Source of the DNA: Sodalis ligni
GTDB lineage: Bacteria > Pseudomonadota > Gammaproteobacteria > Enterobacterales > Enterobacteriaceae
Direction: 5' to 3'
Length of the DNA: 64,000 nucleotides
Assembly: GCF_016865525.2 (NCBI RefSeq)
Contig: NZ_CP075169.1
Span: 4,030,337 to 4,094,336, forward strand
Shown one piece after another: positions 11,094 to 21,104 of this stretch (positions within the stretch are counted from its first letter, which is position 1; each line of letters begins with the position of its first letter). The notes below the pieces were generated by a model. That model was given only the letters and a program-made list of their open reading frames with translations, made no database searches and was not told the DNA's origin. A program made the translations under genes and the position numbers.

Positions 11094-11435
11094 TCAGATG
11101 ATATGGGGTGCCGCGGCCGGTTCGGCAATGGCCACGCCGATGTTTTTCAGGCGGCATAGCGCGGTACATTCATCATCTCGGTGTAAAAAAAGGCAAGGCT
11201 GTCCTTCATATTCCAGCACGGAGCAGGAAATCTGGATTTCCATTAGTGAACCCGCCAGTTCCCGCATGGTTTGCCAAGCGGTGCCGCCCTCATGGTTCAG
11301 CAGCGTCAGGCCCACCAGTTCATTCTCCCCTTTGCCCACCGAGTCAATGGGCTCAACCTTGAGACCGCAAAATCCGTTTAAATAGCGATAAGATTGCGGC
11401 AGGCGATGTATGACGGATAATTGTAAATTATTCAC
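11094..11435 (-). CDS. yejG: YejG family protein
   Basis: Small cytoplasmic protein of unknown biochemical role; in E. coli yejG has been linked to aminoglycoside tolerance. The 113-residue product matches E. coli YejG at the N-terminus (LQLSVIHRLPQSYRY), in the centre (CSVLEYEGQPCLFLHRDDE) and at the end (CRLKNIGVAIAEP). It is convergent with yejF and lies at the same position as in E. coli. Confidence 0.9.
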   Translation of the reverse strand: MNNLQLSVIHRLPQSYRYLNGFCGLKVEPIDSVGKGENELVGLTLLNHEGGTAWQTMRELAGSLMEIQISCSVLEYEGQPCLFLHRDDECTALCRLKNIGVAIAEPAAAPHII

Positions 11436-11664
11436 TGCCTTTCCCCAAAGGTAATCAAATGGCTGGTAACAATTTTATCACAAAATAATAATGTTAGAAT
11501 GACATATAGGACTTTATTGTTTACACAAATGTCTTTTTAACCGCAAAAATGAGAGCCAGATCTCTTTTCGGCCTATATGTACCGCGTTAAATCGACAAAC
11601 ACAACAACTTTTTATGCATTTGCATAACTTATCGCCAGCTTTTGGTTTACATTTATCGAACATA

Positions 11665-12240
11665 CCCCTTGGCGCGCGCTCCCTTTAACAGGTTCTTTGT
11701 ACGTTCGATGATCGCGGGCCTAGCGTGCCATGAGGCGCTCGGTCGGCCAAAAATGGCCGATTCGACCTCATTGGCGCGCTCTCCCTTTAACAGGTTCTTC
11801 GTACGTTCGGCGATCGCGGGCCTAGCGTGCCATGAGGCGCTTGGTCGGCCAAAAATGGCCGATTCGACCTCATTGGCGCGCTCTCCCTTTAACAGGTTCT
11901 TCGTACGTTCGACGATCGCGGGCCTAGCGTGCCATGAGGCGCCCGGTCGGCCAAAAATGGCCGATTCGACCTCATTGGCGCGCTCTCCCTTTAACACGTT
12001 CGTTGCACGCTGGGCGATCGCGGGCCTAGCGTGCCATGAGGCGCCCGGTCGGCCAAAAATGGCCGATTCGACCTCATTGGCGCGCTCTCCCTTTGACACG
12101 TTCGTTAAACGTTCGGCGATCGCGGGCCTAGCGTGCCATGAGGCGCTCGGTCGGCCAAAAATGGCCGATTCGACCTCATTGGCGCGCTCTCCCTTTAACA
12201 CGTTCGTTGCACGCTGGGCGATCGCGGGCTTGGCCCGCTG
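11665..12240. repeat. Tandem repeat array A, 102-bp period, about 5.5 copies
   Basis: The word GATCGCGGGC recurs at 11710, 11812, 11914, 12016, 12118 and 12220, exactly 102 bases apart. Each unit contains GATCGCGGGCCTA, GGCGCTC, a hairpin (TCGGCCA / TGGCCGA with an AAA loop), TTCGACCTCATTGGCGCG and CTCCCTTTAACA. Copies differ at only a few bases, mostly in the segment between CCCTTTAACA and GATCGC. Because 102 is divisible by three, both strands stay open across the array and produce long artificial reading frames. It sits directly 3' of bcr (about 20 bases after its stop), between bcr and yejG, in the orientation opposite to bcr. Confidence 0.93.
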
Positions 12241-12259
12241 CGGTAAGTGGCTACCGGCG

Positions 12260-13465
12260 TTAGGCGGTGGCCTTGGCGCTACGGCGCGGGCGGCTGGCGT
12301 AAACGTAGCAGAGCATGGCGGTCAGGGTGCAGAACGCCATGGAGATGACCATTGGCCAGGCGCTGTTGAAGGTTGCCAGCGACAGAACCGCGCCGACGAC
12401 GGCGCCTACGCCGAAACGCAGGGTGCCGGCCAGGGAGGAAGCGGTACCGGCCATATGGGGGAAATCATCCAGAATCACCGCCATGCCGTTGGAGGTCACC
12501 ATCGCCACGCAGCCGACAAAGACCGCTACCCCGATGACCAGCGGCAAGAAGCCCAGGTTGAAAGCGCACACGATAACCATCCAGATGCCCATCAGCAGTT
12601 GGATAAGCAGCCCGAGCCGGAACATCCGCTGCGCGCCGAAGCGTCCTACGCTGCGGCTGTTTATCAGCGTCATGATAAACAGGAACACCACGTTCAGGGC
12701 GAAGTAGTAGCCGAAATGCTGCGGCGAAACGCCGTTGATATTGATATAGACAAAAGGGCCGGCACTGAGAAACGAGAACAGGCCGGCAAACGAGAAGCCG
12801 CTGGCCAGCATATAGCAAAAAACCCGTTTGTGACGGAACAGCGCGCCGAAATTGCCTATGGTGGTGCGCAGGTGAAATTTCTGCCGCCGCTCCCGGGGCA
12901 GGGTTTCCCGGATATACAGCAGCACCAGCACGCTAGCCACCAGCGCCGCCAGGCTCATGATCCAGAAGATGGCATGCCAGTTGAACAGCAGCAGCAGGGC
13001 GCCACCGAGTAGCGGCGCCAGCAGGGGCGCCACCGTCATCACCAGCACCACAAACGACATCATGCGGGAAAAATCGTCTTTGGTGAACATATCGCGCATC
13101 AGAGCGTTGATCACCACGCTGGCGGCGGCGGCGGATAAGCCATGCAATAACCGCATGTAAATCAGCTGATCAACCGAGTGGGATAACGCGCAGGCTGCGG
13201 CGGCCAGGGCGAAACAAAAGGTGCCGAACAAAATAACCGGCTTGCGCCCCAGACTGTCCGCCAGCGGTCCGTAAAAAAGCTGGCCGACGGCGAATCCCAG
13301 GACATAAGCGCTAAGGGTCATTTGCACGCTGCCGTCGCTGACGCCGAACTCGGCGGCAATGGTGGGCATGGCCGGTAAATACATATCGATGGCCAGGGGC
13401 ATCAGCATGGACAACAGACCGAGGATGACAATCAACCCGATATGGGATTTTTGTGACGCTTGCAC
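12260..13465 (-). CDS. bcr: Bcr/CflA drug efflux MFS transporter
   Basis: Inner-membrane proton antiporter of the DHA1 Bcr/CflA family, giving resistance to bicyclomycin and sulfonamides and exporting cysteine in E. coli. The 401-residue product has 12 hydrophobic segments, the loop motif [12 protein letters not shown], and the Bcr stretches [15 protein letters not shown] and [21 protein letters not shown] chose the GTG at 13465: an AAGGAG lies about 9 bases upstream and it aligns with the E. coli start. An upstream in-frame ATG at 13504 would place unrelated residues first. rsuA ends 42 bases upstream on the same strand, so the two may be cotranscribed. Confidence 0.92.
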   Translation of the reverse strand: MQASQKSHIGLIVILGLLSMLMPLAIDMYLPAMPTIAAEFGVSDGSVQMTLSAYVLGFAVGQLFYGPLADSLGRKPVILFGTFCFALAAAACALSHSVDQLIYMRLLHGLSAAAASVVINALMRDMFTKDDFSRMMSFVVLVMTVAPLLAPLLGGALLLLFNWHAIFWIMSLAALVASVLVLLYIRETLPRERRQKFHLRTTIGNFGALFRHKRVFCYMLASGFSFAGLFSFLSAGPFVYININGVSPQHFGYYFALNVVFLFIMTLINSRSVGRFGAQRMFRLGLLIQLLMGIWMVIVCAFNLGFLPLVIGVAVFVGCVAMVTSNGMAVILDDFPHMAGTASSLAGTLRFGVGAVVGAVLSLATFNSAWPMVISMAFCTLTAMLCYVYASRPRRSAKATA

Positions 13466-13507
13466 GCTATACCACTCCTTTTGAGCCGCCCTGCCAGGCG
13501 GCAATTT

Positions 13508-14218
13508 TTACTTCTTCACCGGTGCGCCGATGCTGTCGATTTCTTCGCGGGTCAACGGGCGGTATTCTCCCGGCTGCAGGTTCTCATCCAGCACGATGGC
13601 GCCAATGCTCTCGCGATGCAGGGTCGCTACCCGGTTGCCGGTGGCGGCGAACATTCTTTTCACCTGGTGGTAGCGCCCTTCGCTGATGGTCAGCCGCACT
13701 TCCGTTTCCGACAGCGCTTCAAGCACCGCCGGACGGGTAGGCAGGGTTTCTCCATGCAGCATCACGCCCTCGGTTATCTGCCGCGCGGCGTCCCCGGAGA
13801 GAGGTTCCGCCAGCGTCACCCGGTAGGTTTTTTCGCAATGGTGCTTGGGAGAGGTAATCCGGTGGGACCATTGGCCGTCATCGGTCATCAGCACCAGTCC
13901 GGTGGTATCGATATCAAGGCGGCCGGCGGCATGCAATTTATCCGGCACCGGTTCATCCATAAAATAAAGCACGGTGGGATGATCCGGATCATCGGTGGAA
14001 CAAACATAGCCTTGGGGCTTATGCAGCATGAAATAGCGGAGCCCGATGATTTGTTGCAGCGGGTTGCCGTCAAAACGCACTTCGTGTTGCGGCAGCAGTT
14101 GAAACGACCCTTGCTTGATGATTTCGCCGTCCACCGTAACCCGCTTCCCGCGGAGTTCCCGCAGCACCAGCGCACGGCTGATGCCTAAATGTTGAGATAG
14201 AAATTTGTCCAGTCGCAT
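13508..14218 (-). CDS. rsuA: 16S rRNA pseudouridine(516) synthase RsuA
   Basis: Converts U516 of 16S rRNA to pseudouridine during 30S assembly. The 236-residue product has an N-terminal S4-like RNA-binding domain (about 1-60, [18 protein letters not shown]) and the RsuA catalytic domain. The active aspartate lies in [13 protein letters not shown] (near residue 102), and the second motif is [13 protein letters not shown]. The ATG at 14218 gives the family N-terminus; reading further upstream adds 57 residues without homology. Same-strand neighbour of bcr, as in E. coli. Confidence 0.94.
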   Translation of the reverse strand: MRLDKFLSQHLGISRALVLRELRGKRVTVDGEIIKQGSFQLLPQHEVRFDGNPLQQIIGLRYFMLHKPQGYVCSTDDPDHPTVLYFMDEPVPDKLHAAGRLDIDTTGLVLMTDDGQWSHRITSPKHHCEKTYRVTLAEPLSGDAARQITEGVMLHGETLPTRPAVLEALSETEVRLTISEGRYHQVKRMFAATGNRVATLHRESIGAIVLDENLQPGEYRPLTREEIDSIGAPVKK

Positions 14219-14396
14219 TAAGTCTGTTTTGCCTGTAATCTTTAAACGCCTGCCAATCCCACGGCCGAGCGCGTCGCCGCGTCCGGTATTCACCGGGATG
14301 CCGTGGAATTGAACAGAAAGGGCCGCATGGGCTAGAGATACATGGCAGTATAACGGGGCTTGGGTTCCAAGCCTAGCGAACAACGCCATCTATCCT

Positions 14397-14545
14397 TCAT
14401 CTTTCAAGTTGAAGCGGTGTTGGCTGCGCTCGCTTATCCCAGTCACTTAGCTGTCTAAGCTCCTGGGATGATGAACCTCATCCCTGAGGTCCACCCTTCG
14501 GGCCAGCGCAAGCGCTATAACTCGAAAGCTATTAGGTACATTTAT
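14397..14545. repeat. Dispersed palindromic intergenic repeat, copy 1
   Basis: Between rsuA and radD. Contains the words CAAGTTGAAGCGGTGTTGG, GCGCTCGCT, CCCAGTCACTTA and AAGCTCCTGGGA. The same words occur in the copy at 48773-48890 in inverted orientation, and partly at 36882-36945. The internal part CCCAGTCACTTAGCTG...TAAGCTCCTGGGA is a degenerate dyad. I recall similar repeats as common in Enterobacterales intergenic regions; no transposase is associated. Confidence 0.7.
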
Positions 14546-14617
14546 TATCACCATGAAATTGATGCGCAGTCATATTGATTTCGTTATGTTTTGCCTTACC
14601 TCGGGACAGCGTTTTTG

Positions 14618-16376
14618 ATGTCGTTTACCCTTCGTCCTTATCAGCGGGAGGCGGTGGACGCCGCGGTTGATTATTTCCGCCATCATCATGAGCCGGCGGT
14701 GATTGTCCTCCCCACCGGCGCCGGCAAAAGCCTGGTCATCGCCGAACTGGCTCGATTGGCCCGCGGTCGTGTCCTGGTACTGGCCCACGTTAAAGAGTTG
14801 GTGGCGCAAAACCACGAAAAATACCGGGCGCTGGGGTTTGAGGCGGATATTTTCGCCGCCGGCTTAAAGCGGCGCGACAGCCAGGGCAAAGTGGTCTTCG
14901 GCAGCGTCCAGTCGGTTGCCCGCCACCTGCCGCTGTTCGATGGGGCCTTTTCGCTGCTGATCGTGGATGAATGCCATCGGTTAAGCGACGACGGCGACAG
15001 CCAGTACCGGCAGATTATCCAGCATCTGCGCCTGTCCCGTCCCGACCTGCGCATCCTGGGCCTGACGGCCACCCCGTTTCGCCTCGGTAAAGGCTGGATT
15101 TACCAGTACCACCACCACGGTATGGTGCGGGGTGATGAAAACTGTTTTTCCGCGAATGCATCTATGAACTGCCGCTGCACTATATGATTAAGCATGGCTT
15201 CCTGGTGCCGCCGGAACGCCTCGATATGCCGGTGCTGCAATACGATTTCAGCCGGCTCGCCCCGAGCCTGAACGGCTATTATGCCGAATCCGACCTGAAC
15301 GGGAGCTGCACCGGCAGCGCCGGGTCACGCCGTTGATAGTCAACCAGATCCGACAATACGGCGCGGATAAACGCGGTGTGATGATTTTCGCCGCCACCGT
15401 CGAGCATGCCGGCGAGATTCTCTCCCTGTTGCCGCCGGATCAGGCGGCGTTGATTAGCGCCGAAACGCCCTTTGCCGAGCGCGATAGCCTGATTAACGCC
15501 TTCCGGCAACAGGCGCTGAGGTACGTGGTGAACGTCGCGGTGCTTACTACCGGCTTCGATGCCCCTCACGTGGATATGATAGCTATCCTGCGGCCCACCG
15601 AATCCGTCGGTCTCTATCAGCAAATAGTCGGTCGCGGCCTGCGGTTATATCCGGGTAAAAGCCGCTGCGTCATTCTGGACTATGCCGGTAACGGCCATGA
15701 TCTGTTTTTTCCCGAAATCGGACAGCCCAAACCCCCCGGAGCCGGCAAACCGGTACAGGTGTTTTGCCCCCTGTGCGGCTTCGCCAACACCTTCTGGGGT
15801 AAAACCGCGCCGGACGGCGCCGTGATTGAGCACTACGGCCGGCGCTGCCAGGGTTGGCAGGAAAATGACGGCGGCGAACGGCGGCAGTGCGATTTCCGCT
15901 TCCGATTCAAAATTTGTCCCGAATGCGGCGCCGAAAACGACATTGCCGCCCGCCGCTGCCACCAGTGCGATCATCTGATGGTGGATCCCGATGATATGCT
16001 CAAAGCCGCCCTGCGGTTAAAAGATGCCATGGTGCTGCGCTGCAGCGGCATGTCGCTGGCGGTTGGCGGCGATGAGCACGGCGAATGGCTGCGGGTGACC
16101 TATCATGATGAAGACGGCGCCGAAGTGGACGAACGTTTTCGCCTCCCCCCCCCGCCGCAGCGGCGGCTGTTCGATTACCGGTTTTTGCGGCCGCACCAGA
16201 GGGCGCCGGGCGTTCCGCTGCCCTGGCGCACCGCGGCGGATATCTGCGCCGCCGCGCCGCTGCTACGCCACCCGGATTTTGTCGTCGCCCGCCGGCAGGG
16301 CCGTTTCTGGCGGATACGGGAAAAACTTTTTGACTACCAGGGCCGCTACCGACTGGCCCATGAGTTGCGTCCGTGA
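14618..16376 (+). pseudogene. radD: RadD (YejH) superfamily 2 helicase-like protein, frameshifted twice
   Basis: SF2 ATPase involved in repair of double-strand breaks and crossover intermediates, interacting with SSB in E. coli. The first frame gives [12 protein letters not shown], Walker A PTGAGKS, Walker B DECH and the motif [14 protein letters not shown]. At about 15141 one base is missing and reading continues in the next frame ([19 protein letters not shown]). At about 15290 another base is missing, and the rest, from [11 protein letters not shown], continues to the normal end. It has motif VI (QIVGRGLRL) and the cysteine clusters CPLCG and CPECG...CHQC. The full protein is recoverable across frames, so this is recent damage or a sequence error. 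The start at 14618 (MSFTLRP) follows the E. coli N-terminus. Confidence 0.9.
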
Positions 16377-16502
16377 CCGGGTTTTATTTGCCCCCGGGCG
16401 CATAATCCGGTAGAATTCCGCCCGCTTTACTCTAAAGCAAGACTATCCAGCCCGCTGCTGGGTCGCCTGTAGCGGGAATACTTGTCAGTATCGAGAATAT
16501 AA

Positions 16503-16787
16503 ATGCTAATTATTAATGCAGAAACGCGTAAAGAGCAGGGTAAGGGTGCGAGCCGCCGCCTGCGTATCGCCAACAAATTCCCCGCCATCGTGTATGGTGG
16601 CCCGGAAGCGCCGGTTGCCATTGAAATGGAACACGAAGTTGTCCTGAATACCCAGACCAAACCGGGTTTTTACAGCGATGTCCTATCGCTGGTCATCGAC
16701 GGTAAAGAAACCCAGGTCAAGGTCCAGGCAGTGCAGCGTCATCCGTTCAAACCCAAGCTGACGCATATCGACTTTGTTCGCGTTTAA
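16503..16787 (+). CDS. rplY: 50S ribosomal protein bL25
   Basis: 5S rRNA-binding protein of the large subunit. The 94-residue short form, as in E. coli, lacks the CTC C-terminal extension. Recognised by [13 protein letters not shown] near the N-terminus, PAIVYGG, and the end HIDFVRV. Single gene with its own terminator. The 120-base leader between radD and the start could hold the autoregulatory site known for this protein, but I cannot define one. Confidence 0.96.
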   Translation: MLIINAETRKEQGKGASRRLRIANKFPAIVYGGPEAPVAIEMEHEVVLNTQTKPGFYSDVLSLVIDGKETQVKVQAVQRHPFKPKLTHIDFVRV

Positions 16788-16811
16788 TCGCGTGTAAGTG
16801 ATACTACGTGC

Positions 16812-16844
16812 AAAAACGCCGCTGAATGAAGCGGCGTTTTTTTT
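16812..16844 (+). terminator. Rho-independent terminator of rplY
   Basis: Perfect stem AACGCCGC / GCGGCGTT with an eight-base loop, followed by eight T residues, 25 bases after the stop codon. The A-rich left side could also serve the convergent yejK transcript. Confidence 0.92.
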
Positions 16845-16936
16845 GCTTTTGCGAAAATCACTCCGGCCGGTACCGGATAACAGATGCCCCCTTCCCTTGG
16901 CATCATGCTTAACCTAAACATGATGCCTAAACTCAA

Positions 16937-17942
16937 TTAATTGCCGCCGCCCAGCCGACGCTGCAACTGATCGCGCAGATTCGGCGGCGTGCCCTTGATG
17001 GTCAGGGTATCGGTGGCGGGATCCCAGAAAATCCGTTCGCCCATCAGCGGCGCGTCAAAACTCAGGGTGATACCGCCGCCGCTGCCGGCATACTTGGTCA
17101 GCTGACGCAGCGTGCCGCGAGCGGCGGGAAAGCTCCCCCCCAGGGCATAACCCTCGCCGCTGGAGAACGCCTGGAAGGACTTATCACCCCCCGGCGGCAG
17201 GGCCTCGGATAATTCCACCAGCGCAATCTCTTCACCGGATTGCAACTGCTCTTTGCAGTAGCTGTATACCTGCTCGCGAACGGTTTGCCGCTCCTGTTTA
17301 TCCAGTTGACCTTCGGCGCAGTATTCATCCACCGCCTGCAACAGGCCGCGATTTTGCGCCTTGGTATCCAGCCCTTCGGCGGCGCCCAGGAAATCCATGA
17401 AAAGTCCGACACCTTCCGCCCTACCCGCCCTTTCAAAAGGTCAGATAGCGGGTAGATGAGGGATTGGCCTCCCATTCGGTAAGATCAATGCGCGCCACTA
17501 TATCCGCATGATTGATATCAAGATAATGGGTACTGCTGATATCCAGCTGTTCATTGACCCGCATACTGCTGCAACTGGAGAGAACCGCAATCAGCAGATA
17601 TTCCACCGCCAGATAGCGGTATTGGCAAAACAGGACAATACCGCCCTCGGCAAACGGATACTTAGCCAGCTCATCACGCAGCCGGCCGGTGGCGGCCCGG
17701 GTGAAGGCCAGAAAGTCCTCATCGCCCCGGCGGCAATGGCGCAACGCCTCGGCCAGTTCGCTGCCGGCGTTGAACAGACCGTAGGCTTTGGTCTTGGCGC
17801 TGTAGACCCGATGCAGCTCCGCCATCATCTCATCCACCGCCGCGTTCGGCTGCAGCAGCGAATCCCGCAATATCAGCTCCAGCGTTTGCTCATCGCGTTT
17901 AATGAGTTGATGTAACGCAATCTGGTCAATATCCAGACTCAT
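16937..17942 (-). pseudogene. yejK: Nucleoid-associated protein YejK (NdpA), frameshifted twice
   Basis: Nucleoid protein of the NdpA/37-kDa family that binds topoisomerase IV and gyrase in E. coli. The N-terminal half ([19 protein letters not shown] to SSTRYLTF) ends at a premature stop near 17433. One missing base in the T run there restores [12 protein letters not shown] in the next frame. A second missing base near 17400, again in a T run, restores [11 protein letters not shown], and that frame runs to the normal C-terminus ([20 protein letters not shown]). The rebuilt protein is close to the 335 residues of E. coli YejK. Divergent from yejL, as in E. coli. Confidence 0.9.
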
Positions 17943-18165
17943 GATTTATTCTCCTTTTGGTGAGAGGCGTATTCAAACACCGAATTGCCTTCGGCCGCAA
18001 CCGGTGTTGCAAAGGGCGACGGCACTCCGCGGGCTTAAGGCAGAAAAATGGGACCTAATTCCAGGCGCAAAGGTCGAGGTTTTACGGCACGGTGGATAAA
18101 AATGCGGAAAAAGAGGAGTTGATACGGTAAGATAGCGGGTTTTAAGAGCTTATGAAGATTATATT

Positions 18166-18393
18166 ATGCCGCAAGCATCCCGTTACAGCGACGAGCAGAT
18201 TGAGACATTATTAAACGAACTCTCGGCGGTGCTGGCAAAGCATCATACGCCGACGGATTTATCATTGATGGTTTTGGGTAATATGATTACCCATGTAATC
18301 AATACCAGCGTATCGCCGGAGCAACGGAAAACCCTGGCCCGCTCGTTTAGCGAGGCCTTGCTGTCTTCCATACGCGAACCCGACACGCATTAA
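18166..18393 (+). CDS. yejL: YejL family protein (UPF0352)
   Basis: 75-residue cytoplasmic protein of unknown function, mostly helical. It matches E. coli YejL throughout ([42 protein letters not shown]). Lies 19 bases before yejM on the same strand, the conserved yejLM arrangement. Confidence 0.9.
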   Translation: MPQASRYSDEQIETLLNELSAVLAKHHTPTDLSLMVLGNMITHVINTSVSPEQRKTLARSFSEALLSSIREPDTH

Positions 18394-18412
18394 ACAGCTG
18401 CCTAAACTTCAT

Positions 18413-20188
18413 ATGGTGACAAATAGCCAGCGCTACCGTGACAAAGTTTCCCAAATGATCGGTTGGGGTCACTGGTTCGCACTCTTCAATATTCTGCTCA
18501 GCCTCGGGCTGGGCAGCCGCTATTTGCTTGTCGCCGACTGGCCGGGGTCGCTCGCCGGCCGCACCTATGCGTTTGTCAGCTGGCTCGGCCATTTCAGCTT
18601 CATCGGCTTCACGCTGTATTTGCTGGTAATCTTCCCGCTAACCTTTGTGGTTATGTCCCAGCGTCTGCTGCGGTTTTTATCGGCGATTATCGCCACCGCC
18701 GGCTTAACGCTACTGCTGGTGGATACGGAGGTCTTTACCCGCTTCCACCTGCATCTTAATCCGGTGGTCTGGGAATTGGTGGTCAACCCGGACGAAGGGG
18801 AACTGGCGCGTGACTGGCAGCTGATGTTTATCGGCATCCCGGTGATATTTCTTATGGAAATGCTGTACGCCACCTGGAGCTGGCAGAAATTACGCAGCCT
18901 CAACCGGCATAAAATCGGCAAGCCCATCGCCATCCTGCTGATCTGCGCTTTTTTCGCTTCCCATATCCTTTATATCTGGGCGGATGCCAACTTTTACCGC
19001 CCCATCACCATGCAGCGTTCCAATCTGCCCTTATCCTACCCCATGACCGCCCGCCGTTTCCTGGAACGCCATGGTTTGCTGGACGCGCAGGAGTATGAAC
19101 GCCGCCTGGTGCGACAAGGAAATCCCGAAGCGGTGGCGGTGGAGTATCCGCTCAGTCCCTTAAAATTCCAAAAGACCGGCAGCGGCTTCAACCTGCTGAT
19201 CATCACCACCGGCGCATTGCGCGACGATACCCTGGCGCAGCGGATGCCGGCGCTAAAGCAGTTTGCCGATGAAAACGCATTTTTCGCCAACCATTTCAGC
19301 ACCGGCAATCGTTCCGATACCGGACTGTTCGGCCTGTTCTACGGTATATCCTCTTCTTATCTTGACGGGATTCTGGCATCGCGCAAAACCTCGGTATTGC
19401 TGGATGCCCTTGGCAAACAGGGCTATCAGTTAAGCCTGTTCTCGTCCAACGGTTTCAGCAGTCCGTTAGACCGGCAGGCGCTGCTTACCGATTTCAGCCT
19501 GCCGGAGCCGGTAGGACAGTCCGACGGGCAGACCGCCCAGCAATGGCAGAAATGGCGTTCGGCCTATACCGGCGCGGCGCCCTGGTTCTCCTTTGTCGAG
19601 TTCAACGGTACCGATATCAACGCCGGCCAAGATAATACGCCGGCCCTGGCCCGCCAATACCAGCAGAGCGCGCAGCGCCTTGACGGCTACATTGGACAAA
19701 TCCTCGCAACGCTGCGGGAGAAAGGCGACCTGGAGCATACCGTAGTTATCATCACCGCCACCAACGGCCTGGAGCTGAACGATGCCGGTAACGGGCATTG
19801 GGAGGCCGGTACCCGGCTTAACCGCGTCCAGCTGCAGGTTCCCCTGGTTGTCCACTGGCCGGGCACCCCGCCGCAGCGCATCGAGAAACTGACCAATCAT
19901 AATGACGTCACCGCAACCTTGATGCAGCGTTTACTGCACAGCACCACCGATCCCAGCGATTACACCCAGGGCGAAGACCTGTTCGCCCCGCAGCGGCATA
20001 ACGATTGGGTGGCCAGCGGTGATAACGGTACGCTGGTCATCAACACGCCGACCCAGACCATTGTGTTGCAAAGCGACGGCGATTACCGCACCTATGACCT
20101 GAAAGGTGAACGGATCCGCCATGCGAAACCACAGTTAGCGCTGCTGTTGCAGGTGCTGACAGACGAAAAACGCTTTATTGCCAACTAA
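18413..20188 (+). CDS. yejM: LPS-regulating inner-membrane protein PbgA/YejM (LapC)
   Basis: Inner-membrane protein that senses periplasmic LPS and controls LpxC turnover through LapB (YciM) and FtsH. The 591-residue product has five N-terminal TM helices in about 1-190, then the basic linker and a periplasmic alkaline-phosphatase-like domain. Conserved stretches are TEVFTRFHLHLNPVVWELV, YIWADANFYRPITMQR, LFYGISSSYLDGIL and LLLQVLTDEKRFIAN at the end, identical to E. coli. The usual hydrolase motif region (E. coli TVDGLNY) is replaced by TTGALRDD, and the part before QVPLVVHWPG has a longer loop than in E. coli. The soluble domain is regarded as non-enzymatic, so this divergence is tolerable. 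Confidence 0.93.
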   Translation: MVTNSQRYRDKVSQMIGWGHWFALFNILLSLGLGSRYLLVADWPGSLAGRTYAFVSWLGHFSFIGFTLYLLVIFPLTFVVMSQRLLRFLSAIIATAGLTLLLVDTEVFTRFHLHLNPVVWELVVNPDEGELARDWQLMFIGIPVIFLMEMLYATWSWQKLRSLNRHKIGKPIAILLICAFFASHILYIWADANFYRPITMQRSNLPLSYPMTARRFLERHGLLDAQEYERRLVRQGNPEAVAVEYPLSPLKFQKTGSGFNLLIITTGALRDDTLAQRMPALKQFADENAFFANHFSTGNRSDTGLFGLFYGISSSYLDGILASRKTSVLLDALGKQGYQLSLFSSNGFSSPLDRQALLTDFSLPEPVGQSDGQTAQQWQKWRSAYTGAAPWFSFVEFNGTDINAGQDNTPALARQYQQSAQRLDGYIGQILATLREKGDLEHTVVIITATNGLELNDAGNGHWEAGTRLNRVQLQVPLVVHWPGTPPQRIEKLTNHNDVTATLMQRLLHSTTDPSDYTQGEDLFAPQRHNDWVASGDNGTLVINTPTQTIVLQSDGDYRTYDLKGERIRHAKPQLALLLQVLTDEKRFIAN

Positions 20189-20266
20189 CCGCTTAAATCT
20201 AACGCAGTCAATTCAATGGGCTATTGCAATCGACGCAGGAAAAGGTAGTATAGGCCCCCATGAAGT

Positions 20267-20343
20267 CGGCATGTAGCGCAGCATGGTAGCGCACCGTCAT
20301 GGGGTGTCGGGGGTCGGAGGTTCGAATCCTCTCATGCCGACCA
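20267..20343 (+). tRNA. proL: tRNA-Pro (anticodon GGG)
   Basis: 77 bases including the encoded CCA. The acceptor arms CGGCATG / CATGCCG pair, the T loop reads GGTTCGAATCC, and the anticodon GGG is at 20301-20303. It is almost identical to E. coli proL, at the same position downstream of yejM. Backbone synteny stops here: the next 16 kb is accessory sequence, so this tRNA marks the edge of the island. Confidence 0.97.
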
Positions 20344-20357
20344 ATCCATCCCAAGAA

Positions 20358-20384
20358 AACCAACCTGTTAGGGTTGGTTTTTTT
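20358..20384 (+). terminator. Rho-independent terminator of proL
   Basis: Stem AACCAACC / GGTTGGTT with a short loop followed by a T tract, 14 bases after the tRNA CCA end. Confidence 0.9.
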
Positions 20385-20610
20385 ATGTTTGAATTTAGGC
20401 AGTAAGAGCATTCAACCTTAGTAATTTAGCTCCAAAATAAATTATGTTAATGATTCCTAACAATATAAACAATCAACAATATGTGATCGATTTTCGCATT
20501 GTAAAACAAGGTTTCATCTTTTTGGATCGAGTCTTACAGCAGAATGGAGTGATTTGGTTAAGTACTTGCCCACAATAGCCCCATCTAAAAAATAAAAAAA
20601 AACAAACATA
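20385..20610. other. AT-rich start of the tRNA-adjacent island
   Basis: Composition changes abruptly after the tRNA terminator to AT-rich DNA, indicating transferred sequence. No open gene, integrase remnant or second copy of the tRNA 3' end could be found here. Confidence 0.4.
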
Positions 20611-20850
20611 ATGCATGTGCATGCCCTCCGCTATATAGCATGGGATACTCAACTAGATTTTGATAAAAATATTTGTTCGCATTCGGAAAAGGCATATATT
20701 GAATCGCTTGCAATGATGAAACTCTATACCAGTGAGCAAAATCTGTGCAGGTTATGGGTTCCATTCGAATTTAAGGAAACTCTCCCCAAACGCAGAGATA
20801 TTATATATGATAATCGGGTCGTCACAAAATTGGTCGGCATTTCTCATTAG
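20611..20850 (+). CDS. Small hypothetical ORF in AT-rich island
   Basis: A 79-residue reading frame (MHVHALRYIAWDTQLDFD...) with no family I recognise. No convincing ribosome site lies upstream (an A-rich run precedes the ATG). It could be a fragment of a larger decayed gene. The following 250 bases up to the acyltransferase remnant contain no gene; TATAAT at 21069-21074 is a possible -10 element. Confidence 0.25.
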   Translation: MHVHALRYIAWDTQLDFDKNICSHSEKAYIESLAMMKLYTSEQNLCRLWVPFEFKETLPKRRDIIYDNRVVTKLVGISH

Positions 20851-21104
20851 CAACAAATATAAGTCAGAGCCGTTACACATTCGTTGAAAGCTTTATTTAT
20901 ATTAGCGGGTAAATACGCGTCATTTTAGGACGCAAGCCAACTCTCACCAAAATGATAGGAAAGGATTATTAGCAGGACTTTATTCATTTTTCGACCACAT
21001 TATGTCTTAAGAGGAATTAAAAGCATGGAAAATCCCTATTGACCTCTAGATATTTATTGCGTGATTGTATATAATGGAACTACTTTTAAAAAGTGACAAA
21101 AGTT

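Noticed and set aside
11642-13012. 456-codon plus-strand reading frame through array A and across bcr
   Set aside because: It exists because the 102-bp period keeps the frame open and then continues antisense to bcr, which has clear homology; no ribosome site or family match.
20208-20411. Leftward frame overlapping the tRNA-Pro gene
   Set aside because: It is the complement of the tRNA and its terminator; no ribosome site.
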